From: Hericium rajendrae
Taxonomy: Eukaryota > Basidiomycota > Agaricomycetes > Russulales > Hericiaceae
Direction of reading: 5' to 3'
NCBI GenBank assembly: GCA_033439255.1
Contig: CM065882.1
Location: 2,604,001-2,668,000, forward strand
DNA length: 64,000 bases
A program made the position numbers and the translations under genes. Shown in pieces: positions 12,950-26,529 of the stretch; position 1 is the stretch's first letter, and each line of letters opens with the position of its first letter. Under the pieces are notes generated by a model, which ran no database searches, had not been told where the DNA came from, and was given only the letters and a program-made list of their open reading frames with translations.

Positions 12950-14850
12950 CTATTCGTCTTCGTTCGCCAGGATCTTGTCCTTTGCCGCCTGGTGGATCTT
13001 GTCGGTGCGCATGGAGTAGACCTCCAGAGACATGAAGGAGCAGCCTGTAATCATACCGAAGCATCCTTCGCTGTTCTGACTGCAGGATAAAGCAAGATCA
13101 GGCTGCTGGCTGTGTCATTGTAAGAAAATGAGTGCGTACCGAAGCTTGGCGTGTTTCTCGAGCGCCTTCAGGCCTTCAGGTCTGAAGGGAATCGACAGAT
13201 GAGGTGTCAACTTCATACGTAGCTCTGCATGGTGTGATAGCTAGGTCAACAGTCCGCCAGACTTGCATTGAAGAGATGCTCACCAAACATGACATCGATG
13301 TACATAGATGTGCTCCTGAGCATTCTCCCCCACGGGAAGATCGACCTGCATGTGAATATTGACTTCTCCAGCACTCTTCTTCTTGCCAATCCCGGAGAAT
13401 TAGCGGATCCATAATACATGGTCAATGGAGCTCGATTACTGGATATCAGCATCATCGACTGACCCGGCTGACATGATCTCTTTACAGACGTTCACGGTGT
13501 GAGTTTTGCCATCACGCTCAAACTCAACGACTTACTGATTGCAGTCTCATCAAAGCACTCCCCGACCACAAGACAGTTGCAGTGCGACTTGACAAGGATG
13601 TTCACGTTCTTACGCTCCTTGGCTCGCCTGTGAGCCTCTGTCAGCCCAAAATTATAGATGAGGAGCATCCCAGTTTACGGTCACAGCATAAGACCACATG
13701 TACTTCCCCGTATCGATGACTTGTGGGTTGAAGAGCCTTTCGACGGGCCTTCGGCTGTGGATGGATGTTCAACAAAAATCACCTCAGTACATGGCAAAGG
13801 TCCTTACGTCGCTACCCAGCTATGCCACGCATGATTCACAGTTGAATCAAGGTCGAAATATAAGAACGATGCTTCGCAGGGGAATAAGCGCGACCAGGTA
13901 CGAACCAGGTACGAACGCATAGATCTGTTGGGACTCAAGCTCCCGAGTGCAAAGCGACGTCCCAGGCAGCGTGGAGATAATAGATCCTACAAGTCGTCAT
14001 CGGACGAAAAATGGGTACGCGCGATCATGGTGGGGCTCTGTACGATGCCTGATTCCTGGCCAGCCGCCGTCGCCGCCTATGCGTAAGCGCACAAGCTAGG
14101 TTAGAACAGTTATCATTGGGGCGCGTGGAATATAATTTGCTAAACTCACCTTGGCCTTCGCAATACCGACCTTCTTATGAGACATCTACGCCCCTCAAGG
14201 TATGGTACACTGTGTTCCACGGTACCTGGAGCCCATCATGCCCTCCTCAGCTACTTGATTGAAGCCTGACCAGCAGCGAGAATTGCGACAGATTGTGGCT
14301 CACATGGTTGGATTATGAGAAAAAAAAAGAGGCTGTACAGCACGTCCTTCGAGTAATTCATGCCAGTGGATGTCGTTGAAAGACGATCAGGCCTCCTCAC
14401 TGTCAGCGCCCGAGTGATCCACTGTGATGCAGCACCAAACAACGATGATGAGCGGCGCTAGTCCGGCGTTAGCGCGCGCCATAAGCGCTCTCGAGGGTGG
14501 TCAACATGGGTGGCCTGTAGCCTGTCCATCGGCATGATACAAACTGCAATTATCTCTGGAGGACGCGCAGATACTTACATCCAAATTGATTGTGTGTGAA
14601 TTCAGAAGCTACTAATCTCCAGTCGCTTTACTCCCTAAAGGACGCCGTTTGCAGATATGTTGCGATGGCCTCTCGCTTGACCGTACGTGGGGAACAATGG
14701 CCAGCGTAACGATCTGGGATACAGTGTATGTGCCTCGCTAGGTTATGACACCACATCTCTATGGCTGTACGATACCTGGAGCACCACCACCAACGAGGTT
14801 TAGCCCTTCGATGATCATTGCAACCCACTCGTCACCACCATATAACTTCC
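12950..14850 (-). pseudogene. decayed multi-exon gene of unknown function
   Basis: I do not recognise the family. Protein-like blocks on the minus strand, in order, are: WKLYGGDEWVAMIIEGLN and LVGGGAPG near 14790-14850; KKVGIAKAKAATAAGQE near 14060-14190; VERLFNPQVIDTGKYMWSYA near 13690-13745; ERKNVNILVKSHCNCLVVGE near 13570-13620; FERDGKTHTVNVCKEIMSAG near 13470-13530; SAGEVNIHMQVDLPVGENAQ near 13320-13370; LTPHLSIPFRPEGLKALEKH near 13150-13200; and a last exon ending MRTDKIHQAAKDKILANEDE with a TAG at 12950-12952. The last two exons splice well. Elsewhere adjacent blocks sit in clashing frames (near 13535 and 13305) and an 11-base tandem duplication interrupts an exon at 13893-13914. It could be a real gene spoiled by assembly indels. 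Confidence 0.45.
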
Positions 14851-15179
14851 AAAACTCATTTAAGGCACGTTATTCTCCCAGAGGCAGAGGATACAGGACT
14901 CAGCCTTCGTACCACAAGATCGTCTAGGATAGGATTTTGTTCAATTGGTGAACACGTTGATCAAGCTTGAACAGCAGGCTTTCGGCTCAAGATCTACTAC
15001 GACAGCCTGTAAGTAGCTGCGTTTTTTCTGAAGCCTTTTCGTCACATTCACCACCTTTTGGTCCTAGCTTATTCATCGACTCAACGGTATTTGCGAGGTT
15101 CGAGCGAATCTGGCGACAATGGACGAGCCCATGCCGCCTTTCGAAGACACTCGGATCGTCACCCAAAAAGAACCAGTCG

Positions 15180-16863
15180 CATCACGCGTTCAGCCAGAAC
15201 TGCTCTCATCTGCAGAGTTTGTCCTACAAAGTCGCGAATAACGATGGAGATTTTTTAATGTCTACCTCTGATTCCCTCGCAGACAAGGGCCACCCACATG
15301 GACGTCGATAATCTATGTTTGCCAGATATGGTACGAAATCTGTGTCGATTCTTCGCAATTCTGGCGCATCATTCCGAAGGGTATTTCCAGCTCGTGGTTC
15401 CAGGTCCATATTGAACGCTCTCGGGATCGGACATTACTCGTGGAGCTAGATGTTGGCCGATGTGCATCTTCTGGTGCACTCTAGCCATCCTTCTGGATAA
15501 CATGCCTCGCATCAGCCACCTCGTTATGACCGGATATTCCGACATAAACCTGGAGGATGTCCTGCGCAAGCTGACTGCCCCCGCTCCACTGCTCAAATCC
15601 CTCGTCATCGATGCCTGCGCGGAGGATTTAATTGTCGTCCCCCAGCTATTTGGCAGTATAGCTCCCCGTTTGCGTCACGTCGAAGTCGCCGATCTGGTCG
15701 AGCTCACTCGTGCTTCATTGCCGAAGTCCGAGCTACGCACACTTCAGTATAGATGGTCGTCAGCATTCGGCAACGCCATGAGCTTGCTAAGTGCAATGCC
15801 GGATTTGAAAGTCCTGCATATCGACGGCTTCACAGATTTCTCAAACAATGATTTTTCAGAAACCACGGCTATAGCGGAGCTGAAGAACCTGACCTCCTTC
15901 CGGTTTTTCGCTAGAGCTCTCCATGACCTCCTGTTCCTCCTGCTATGCACTCGAATTGCGCCAGGAGCACGATTGGATCTGTCACTTGCGATGGCCGACG
16001 ACGCCTTGCCACGCACCATCAGCTGGGCCCAGACGGTGGATCTGCTGGCGACGCATCTTCGCAGAGCCCGCGAGATTCATGGCCCTGTCCGCGACCTTGC
16101 GCTTCGCGTAGGCTTGCATTATGGAATCTTCATAGGTTGGACGGATGCTTTTCCTCCCGGCATTGAATCCATGGACGAACGGCCTTGGTATACCTCGAAC
16201 TGGGAGGCCTCGCCTCGCCATGCCGCCTTCTCGTTCTCTCATGGAGCGCCTCGGAAACAGTGGAAGAAGCGCGAGCCACACTTAGAAATGTATCGGACAT
16301 GCAGCCGCCTCGACATCACGCATGTCCCCAATCTGTGGTTGTCCGTTGACCTCTCGCACCGGGACAGCAACGATCACGAACTACAACCCTTCCTCAAGCA
16401 AGCCGCCAAGGCCGATCGACCCTGTCCCTCGCTTTGAGTGCGTCGACGCTCAAGGCATCGAAGGACGCCGTTCGGGGTGTACTAGATGCGCTCATCCCCG
16501 TCGCATCCGAGGATGGGCAGTCCTTCGCGTCTTATGTCCGAAGCTGGAGACGCTTATCATCATGGACGCGCAAATCGGAATGCAAATGCATGAAGAGCGT
16601 ACCATGTTTTTATGAACTCATTGAATGCCTCGAGAGTCGCCAGGAGTGTGGGAAGGGCGTCCGGAAGCTCGTAAGCTACTACAGAACTGTCTCCAGTCAG
16701 TGGACGACGTCCAAGTCTTGGCCCGGTTCGCTGAGGTCGAAGAAGTCAGCACATGGGGCAACTACGACAAGTCACAAGCGTGGAGTATCTTGCGGGCCAT
16801 GGACGCAGCTGAGGTGGAATGGACAGATTCAGACTCGGGCGAGGGATTTGAAGACGACACCTG
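15180..16863 (+). pseudogene. degenerate F-box protein gene
   Basis: Same protein type as the intact F-box gene at 55327-57183. Remnants in order are: PELLSS near 15190, VCQIWYEICVDSSQFWRIIP near 15325-15375, and a 300-codon open stretch from about 15480 to 16435 (NMPRISHLVMTGYSD, LLKSLVIDACAED, LWLSVDLSHRD). Then KDAVRGVLDALIPV, VLCPKLETLIIMDAQIG and ARFAEVEEVSTWGNYDK lie in three different frames up to about 16863. At least four frame changes and in-frame stops break the copy. No GT..AG introns explain them, because introns are absent from the intact relative. The long undamaged middle suggests recent loss. Confidence 0.7.
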
Positions 16864-17405
16864 AACTTTCGTCAGTTTTCGGCATGCGTAGATTTGAATA
16901 TTTTGAATGCTAGTATTTCTCGTCTGGATTTCGTGCCTCCGTTCTTTGTCGATATGTTAATCTCCCGATGTCGACTTTTCAGTTTCAACATTATTTTTCT
17001 TAGTTTTTACCTCGTAACATCGCAGACCTCATCGACATCGTTGACTAAGTTGAATTTTATCGACTTAGAAGTCGAAGGCTCCAACGCATCAACGCATCAT
17101 GCTTAGCTTCTGTGTCTTCCAAATCATTGCTGCAATAGGGGCATGTGAGGGGTGTACAGTGTATGGGTGGGAGTCACAAAAAAACTGAGGGGGGATTGGG
17201 GGGAGTGCGTGTAACAGTAAGCGTAAGAGGTTAACTACAAAAGGAATAACGTATCAAGAGCGATCAATGCAATGCAAGCGAGAGTACTTTTAAGACTCTA
17301 TAGACGTCGTGAGGATGGAATAGGCGTAGCGAGATGGTAAGGTATGCGAGATCATGACATAAGATATCCGAGGCGGAAACAAGAGACGACGGAGAAACAA
17401 GGAAC
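16864..17405. other. intergenic, convergent 3' ends
   Basis: Lies between the F-box pseudogene and the 3' end of mtHsp70. It contains short poly-A and poly-G stretches near 17165-17205 and no recognisable gene. Confidence 0.5.
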
Positions 17406-19914
<2,509 letters not shown>

Positions 19915-19934
19915 TCATATTTCACGTGATGGTA

Positions 19935-19947
19935 GAATATTCCGGAA
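19935..19947. promoter_or_regulatory. heat-shock element upstream of mtHsp70
   Basis: GAAtaTTCcgGAA consists of three alternating GAA/TTC units with exact two-base spacing, the consensus HSF binding site. It sits in the shared promoter with the APH-fold gene at 20133, so it might act on both. Confidence 0.75.
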
Positions 19948-20132
19948 CACGCCGGGTTCTGCCGACGCTCTGCCGACTCTAGGCCGTTCCCCGCATTCCG
20001 CTGCGATGCCGTCGCCGGTGGCAGCTTCACATGCCATGGACACGCTCACCAAACCATAAGTGAGCGTTTGCATTACCTTTAGAACGCACGAGTCGTGCAG
20101 GTTTTGTTCACCCTTCGCGCTGGCATATCTCC

Positions 20133-21661
20133 ATGGCACCGTCCAGTAAAATCGGTGGGGAAGTTGGCGAAGTTCGCGCTAATATCGACATCGACAATCT
20201 GAACCACTATTTGGTGGACCATGTTCCTCAAGTGAAAGCACCAGTAGGCGTGAAACAGTTCAAGGTTCGTCTCCGGAGGTTCTCGAGATTTCGCATTGTT
20301 GACTCTACTCTTTAGTTTGGACAAGTGAGATATTACACGCTCCGTTCACTCGTGCATCAATAGTGACGCGGGCACTGTTAGTCTAATCCAACGTACTTCT
20401 TGACCGATGTGACGTTAGTCATCTCTTCATTCAACGTTTATTTGGGATTCACAGCGGTCTGGTAGGGGCAAGCAGTTTGTCCTGCGGAAGAAGCCTGCAG
20501 GACAGCTTCTCTCCAAGACCGCGCATCAGATTGAACGCGAGTTCAAGATGCTCCATGCTATCCACCAGCACAACACGACTCCGTCAACCACGGAAGACCA
20601 GCGCGTTCCCGTACCAGAACCTATCGCGTTGTGCGAAGACAATGCAGTAATAGGAACTCCGTTTTACATCATGGAGTTCGTAGACGGACGCATCTTCACC
20701 GACGTAAGAATGTCTGAGATACCTCCCGAAGACAGAAAGAAATGGTGCGCATAGCATCTGTATGATGCATCATGTTTGACGGCTGAATTCCTCGCAGCTG
20801 GTTAGCTGCCGTTCGAGCACTGGTCACACTTTCATCTCTGGATCCATTGGCCATCGGACTTGGTACATTTGGACCTCACACGTCATATTTCCCGCGCCAA
20901 ATCAAATCGCTTAGCCGCGTCTCTGTGGCACAGTCGCAAGCTGTAGATGTAGATAGCGGGAAAGCGGTAGGGCCCATACCCAGATTCGATGACATGGTGG
21001 CTTGGTATGGCAAGAACTTGCCCGACGAGAGGAAGACCGGGCTCCGCATCGTGCATGGAGACTACAAATTGGACAACCTCATCTTCCATCCTAAGGAGAA
21101 CCGGGTCATTGGCATTCTGGACTGGGAGCTGTGTACCTTAGGCAGTCCTGTAGGCCATCTGAATTGCCGCTTGAAATGCACGCACGGCGCTAACGCGCCC
21201 CGTGGTGGCTCACAGCTCGCAGATTTTGCCAACCTCACTATGCCCTGGTCCATGGACGCAGAACGTGTCAAAGCCCGTATGGGGGACAAGCTCAAACATG
21301 CTACCCTCTTGCGCGGGTTTAAGAACACGACCGAAGATGTCCCCATCTCTTTCTCGTCCCTCGAGCGCGAGTACTGTCAGCGTATGAATCTGCCATATCC
21401 TCTGGATGACCTGAAGTTCGTGCGCAGCTGGATGCTGTTCAGGGTGCGTCGCAGTTTGTTGAATGTTAGACCAGGTTTATCATGCCCGACGCGCTTTAGC
21501 TTGCTGTCATCACGCAGGGAATTGCAGCGCGCGTTGCGCTTCGGCAAGCCAGCTCGGAGAATGCATATATCAATGCACAGATGTTCCCTTTCTTTGGGGA
21601 AATGGCCATCTCTGTTCTTGAAGATGAGGGCATCAAGGTTGGCCATCAGGCCAAACTATGA
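20133..21661 (+). CDS. APH-fold protein, ACAD10/11 kinase-domain type
   Basis: Protein of the aminoglycoside-phosphotransferase/choline-kinase fold, close to the N-terminal domain of human ACAD10/ACAD11, where it acts in hydroxy-acid breakdown. Six exons (20133-20264, 20316-20324, 20382-20408, 20455-20744, 20798-21443, 21500-21661) close to 421 residues. Exon 2 is 9 bases (FGQ) and exon 3 is 27 (SNPTYFLTD). Visible motifs: [19 protein letters not shown] (nucleotide-binding Lys), [13 protein letters not shown] (hinge), [15 protein letters not shown] (Brenner loop with the catalytic Asp near residue 241) and [13 protein letters not shown] (metal-binding Asp). The tail has [20 protein letters not shown]. 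No acyl-CoA dehydrogenase domain follows, so this is a stand-alone kinase-like protein. The natural substrate is inferred only from the family. Confidence 0.88.
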
Positions 21662-22073
21662 CGCGGCGAAAAGGAGCATCTCGGCTTTTGTAATGCCGTA
21701 CATACGTACGACAGTTGTATCTTGTCTACGATATCTATTTGGTCCAATTGGTTTTCTGCATCCTGAATATGGTGATTGTTCACGGCTGGCTGCGTCGAGA
21801 ACTTGAGCTTGAGTCCCAAGTTCGGACAGGATGTGCCGGACGCGCCCCTTGCTCGGTGCGCGTCTGTCACCGCGCGCCCTGGAGGCGCGTCCTTGAATTC
21901 ACGCGTCAACAATCGATGCGGAGGACTCTGATCTCCACCACTTCGTTCTCAAGAGCAACCGGTCCCAAAACAACGCTGACAGGTCAGTAGATCATGGCCT
22001 GATTGGTAGGAAGTATTCACGTGAATTATGAACACCTGCTATCGTTGCGACAGGTCATTGGTCAACTCGGACG
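21662..22073. other. intergenic
   Basis: About 410 bases between two + genes. A short open stretch near 21800-21990 has no motif; no gene is called. Confidence 0.5.
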
Positions 22074-22882
22074 ATGTCTAGTTCATTAAATGCCCCAGAG
22101 GACACTGTAGATACCATGGATCCAGGTAATTGAAGTCATCCGTAATCTTACCCAAAGAAATTCTTTCGTGCAGGGTGCGTCTCATGCAACTTATTTCTAG
22201 TTGCTGCCAGCGAGCCCCAGACTGCGACGCAGCAGCCCCTTCTGATGCAGCTCGTGGTCCGAAGGGACTTCCTGGAGGTTTGTTCCACTCTTCGCCTATC
22301 TCTATTTCATGAATCAACATCATTCAACAGGCAGATGGATGGGGTGTCGGTCCTCTCATGGCCCAAACAGCGCATGCGACTGCCGCGGTAAGTTTACGGA
22401 CATGACGAATTACTGAATATAGAGACTGATTTTCATGATACGTCCGGACGACCGCCTTTAGGTGCTACATGAAACAAGAGGACGTCCTGAAACGATTGAG
22501 TACTTGAACGATCTCCTGTCGATGCGCAAGGTCAGTCGTTGGGTCGATTTCTCTATGCACGTCGAGCGACCAGGAGGTCAATTATATGGTCCGCTGACCA
22601 CCGTCCGCGCCGATCTATCCAGGCCGTGCTTCAGGTAAGTACATATGCATTCATTTGTCTCCTTCAATTGACTGCGTAAATGCTCCAAATCAGACATCAT
22701 CAGGAGCGAACCTCGAAAAGCTGGCCGCAGCATTGTCGAGCGCAGACCCCCCAATACCGCACCATCTGTGGATCGAGCAGCCTGAGAACGTGCCGACATG
22801 CCTCGCGCTTGCACCCAACCGAAGAGAGAAACCAATCAAGAAGGCACTGGACAAGTGCGGGTGCAGATTGTGGAAGAGCTGA
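22074..22882 (+). CDS. PTRHD1-like peptidyl-tRNA hydrolase 2-fold protein
   Basis: Putative peptidyl-tRNA hydrolase of the PTH2/PTRHD1 group, which would release peptides from stalled tRNA. Six exons (22074-22125, 22201-22277, 22331-22387, 22462-22530, 22623-22634, 22694-22882) close exactly to 151 residues. Exon 5 is only 12 bases (AVLQ). Conserved blocks: LLMQLVVRRDFLE, GWGVGPLMAQTAHATAAVLH, ANLEKLAAALSSADPPIPHH, LWIEQPENVPTCLALAPNRR and KPIKKALDKCGCRLWKS. The order, length and C-terminal end agree with PTRHD1 proteins, in which hydrolase activity is not settled. The first exon (MSSSLNAPEDTVDTMDP) is a variable tail. It is followed by UBL5 on the opposite strand. Confidence 0.9.
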
Positions 22883-23241
22883 GTCCGCAGGGATATTGCG
22901 ACGTTCGGGGATAAATCCTCCAAGGGGTAGACGGAGCTTGATATCCCGGTGGACGTACTTATATTACATTACTCCCGAGGAACATTGGGGAGCTGTGCTC
23001 TAAGGTGTAGCAAGGCTGTTCAGGAAACACAGGTGGATTGTATGATATCTCCCTGGAGGATGATCGACGCAAAAAATAGAACTCAAGGAACAGTGCAGTT
23101 CCATTCATCTCGTCGTCGGCATATTTGAAAATGATACACTCGTTAACCTGATCATCAATTGACAAAGGACTAGGAACTACACCGATAGAAAGCAGCCCGA
23201 CACATAGCATACAACATCGCACCCATGCAGATAGATGGCAC
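22883..23241. other. intergenic between convergent genes
   Basis: 3' flanks of the PTRHD1-like gene and UBL5. No gene seen. Confidence 0.5.
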
Positions 23242-23643
23242 TTAATACATCTCCAGACTCATGCCGTCATGAATCTCATAATCGGCAAGAGTTATGTGGT
23301 CCTTGTAAATAGTGTACCTGGAAGTGGAGGGAGGCGATGCGTTAGGAGAGCAGAGGCCGAGGAGACGACGCGGCGCACCATTTCTTCAGCTGGATCTTGG
23401 ATGCGTCTGTGCCCGTCTGTGCGGCAATAAGCTTCTTCAGATCGCCCACTGTATCTTCAGGGCTGCACTTGACGCGGACTGAAAACATCTTTATGATCAA
23501 TAACCAACCTAACATGGGCGAGCTGACAGGAAGCGTGCTGTACCTTTTCGGCCCAAACGGTCGTTGGCAATGACCTGTCGATGAAAGAGCTCAGCATAGA
23601 TAGGTATCTCGGCGAAATAATAGCTTACTTCAATGAGAGCCAT
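23242..23643 (-). CDS. HUB1: ubiquitin-like protein UBL5/Hub1
   Basis: Ubiquitin-fold modifier that binds splicing factors non-covalently and tunes splice-site choice; nuclear and cytoplasmic. Four exons (23629-23643, 23544-23574, 23379-23478, 23242-23317) close to exactly 73 residues, the invariant length of UBL5. Visible: [55 protein letters not shown] and [18 protein letters not shown]. The usual UBL5 tail LELYYQ is replaced by LEMY, one or two residues different. No C-terminal Gly-Gly is present, as expected for Hub1. Exon 1 is just five codons. The ORF is too split to appear as a single open frame; it is recognised from the conserved KKWYTI.KDH block. Confidence 0.95.
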
Positions 23644-24019
23644 TGTGATATTCCGACAGAAGATAATCAAGCGAGGTCAAGAGCAAGGAAGACAACCGTA
23701 AGGAGAGGGCTGATCGGAACTGATCTGATTCAAGCAATGAATTAATGACGCGCGGGCCGAGATAAGATAAGATCTCATGCTCGCGATCAAGCTGAACTTC
23801 GATCATAGTCAACGTCTGTAGCGGGTCCTTGAAATACCAAAAGATGTTCAAGCACATCAGAATGTCTCCGATTGAAAACTTGGGATATAAAACAGATGTT
23901 ACAAGCGGTATCGTGGTACAGAAGTTACGTAACCCAATAAAGTCGGAACCGTGTCGAAATCGTTAGTAGGTATCGCAGGGAATCGTTAAGGTTTTCGGTA
24001 TATGGTTCGTAAAGGGAGA
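23644..24019. other. intergenic
   Basis: UBL5 upstream region and the 3' flank of the SUR7-family gene. No gene seen. Confidence 0.5.
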
Positions 24020-24927
24020 TCAGTATCCGCCTCCGTAATAAGGGTCATAATGGTTATGTTTCCTGCAAGGCAGAAGTCAGAATCGTTGAAAAAATGTGTA
24101 GGAATGGACGGGAACTAACCTTCCGTATCCGCAACAGCGGCACACTTTGATTGACAGAGCAATGACGGCCAACCAGGTTACCACTAGTCCTGCCAACACC
24201 ATCCATACACCATTCCCAAAGTCGACGGCGATTCCGTTGAAACCTGCGTTCTGGATTTCATCTCGCGCAACTAACACCAGAGCGATGTCGGCCGCGAAGA
24301 CGACGGCGGATACGATGCCAGTGATGATGGCGCCAATGAGGGAAATGATCCATGCGGCGTTGTGGAAAACGCAGCAGGTGAGGAAGACGGGCAGCAGGGT
24401 CACCAGCGAAAGGCCCGCGGCCACGGGATGCAGGACGAGGAGGATCGTCACTCCTCGTTCGACGATGGTAACGAGCTGTTGTTGGTCTGTGAGCGAGGCG
24501 ATAAGCGTCGGGTCGATCGTATATCCTAGCATTGGGCCTATGCAATCGCCGTTATTCGTGAACGCCGTGGGGGGATTCAGCGCACTGTGTTTATGTTAAT
24601 TTCGTGGTTCTCTAGCAGTCTTGATGATATTCGTAGTGCGCACCTTGTTACGCAGGCTCCCCACACACCAAATCTGACCAGATTCCCAGTGCTCGTCACA
24701 GGTTGTCCTGCCTGTGGTGTTGCATTGATTTCTAACAGGTATATAGGCCTAATGATGGGTAACGAGAGTCCAACAAGCAGGAAGAGGATGAATGCAGCGA
24801 AGAGAAGGAACCCAGTCAAAGTAGCATGCCGGCGATTCTGGTATACGTTGTGGTGTCGTCGACGGGAATGATGGTGGTGGTGCACCTCCTCCTCATAATA
24901 TCGTCCACGACAACAGAACCAGCTCAT
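24020..24927 (-). CDS. SUR7/PalI-family membrane protein
   Basis: Four-segment plasma-membrane protein of the SUR7/PalI type (eisosome or ambient-pH sensing in other fungi; role here inferred). Three exons (24644-24927, 24120-24584, 24020-24062) close to 263 residues. The N-terminus MSWFCCRGRYYEEEVHHHHH is cytosolic and His-rich. Segment 1 is LTGFLLFAAFILFLLVGLSL. An extracytosolic loop holds LVRFGVWGACVTR, a variant of the family's G.WG.C motif, then NGDCIGPMLGYTID. Segments 2-4 include LLVLHPVAAGLSLVTLLPVF, AAWIISLIGAIITGIVSAVV and VWMVLAGLVVTWLAVIALSI, then CRCCGYG and a Tyr/His tail ending YYGGGY. Confidence 0.85.
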
Positions 24928-26529
24928 GGCTGCAAGAGAGGAAGGCTCGTCGAGCTTCGGTCTGAGAGCTATACGAATATCAACTTCACCTTATTTGGAA
25001 GCCCTCACGCACGCGCAACGCCAGAAGACGCCAGCATCCTACAGTTGGCGACGAAGATAGTTCACCTTCTCAGGCGCTCGTCCACTCTGTCCACCGAGGA
25101 AAACGACGAGGGAGAACAGAAAATTTCTGGGCCATAATATTTGCGGAGACGGTGACCGTAGAAAAGATAGTCGTTCAGTCTTGCAAAAAGTCGCGAAGTT
25201 CATCTCCGTTTGGCAATTACGTTTTAGTTGCGCCCAGGTTTGGTAGGGGCTTCTTCAACTTCATCCATGCCTACTTACCTGGAAGCCTGCAGCAGTGCAT
25301 GGCGATATGATTCGTGTGGCTGACATGCTGGCCTTGGGTTGAATGTCTTTTAGGGATCATCTGTTTTCCGGAGCATCAAGACAATATTGTTAAACAAGAT
25401 TGTTTCTCAAATGCAAGCGACGACATTCCACGAAGAAGTTATCCTCTCCGTGTTCGCCCTAGGACACGTTCATCATGCGATGGGGTAACGCATGACAAGA
25501 GGGCCTCCTCCAAAACGTTTGTCTCTCCGACGGATGACGCTTGAAGGAGCCTGCTCCGACACATTCCCCAGGACGGCCATACGGTTGGGCTGCTGATGCG
25601 AATTCAGTGGATGGTCAACTGATTGGCAGCTCGCACTCATGCCGACATGTATATCCGATGTGATTTTTGATATGACTTGTTCCTGTATGACAATTGGTGA
25701 TTCTACGACTTTCACCGAGACTGGTGTCGTAGAGTTTAGCTGGCAATGAACGACTTCGCCTGCCGGGACCACTACCGCAAGCTCCATGTTCTCTGGAATT
25801 TGTGGGGCTAGATGGGGTGATCAATAAAAGTGCAAGATGATTCTTAGTACTGATTACTTAGACGGCAATTGAAAGCCAAGCAGAATGTTTGCGAATAGAT
25901 GAGGATGAGAGTGACCGTACAGAGCATCATGATTAATGATTTTTGATAGCCCACAACGATGTAGCAGATGAGCGGATAAAATTGTGAGGAGACCGATACA
26001 GATTGTAATTGGTTTTATATCGTCAAATGAGCTTGTCAACGAACCACTGCAGCTCAAAGCGTAGATAAACGCCGTTTCAATAGAGGGATACGGTGCCACT
26101 TGCCACACGTTGGTGCCTTTTAACTGAAAGAAACTGCATGGACCATGTAGGTACCTAGGATTAATTTAAACAAGAGCTGTGTCCTATCATTATCGAGAAC
26201 GGAGGTGGGAACCGACGCGACGCGACGCGCTCCGCTTCACGGCGACGCGGGACGTAGATTGATCACGTGTCCGCGGAATTTCAAATTCAAGTCCAATTGC
26301 CGTCTCCTAAGTCCCAAGTCTCCTAAGTCTCCAGTTCTCTTACTTTCAACGACTCAGGTTAACAGAACATCTGATCAGTTTTCAGCGTCCTCTGCACATC
26401 TAGCCATAAAAATTGCCTGCATCAGACCCTGATAGGCTCTGAAAGAAGCTCGGCAAACTACGTCACCCATTGGACATACGCAGGACAGGTAAACCCATCA
26501 CGGTACATCGGTGCGCAACGTCCGACACA
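24928..26529. other. intergenic with two doubtful open frames
   Basis: Minus-strand frames at 25473-25787 (104 aa, VVVPAGEVVHCQLNSTTPV) and 25854-26108 (84 aa, weakly hydrophobic) could be parts of a small spliced gene, but I could not find a donor/acceptor pair that joins them in frame. A short CGACG tandem run lies near 26215-26230. This is otherwise the DML1 promoter side. Confidence 0.35.

Noticed and set aside
25473-26108. Two minus frames as one spliced small membrane protein
   Set aside because: No donor/acceptor pair joins them in frame; kept only as a note in the intergenic entry.
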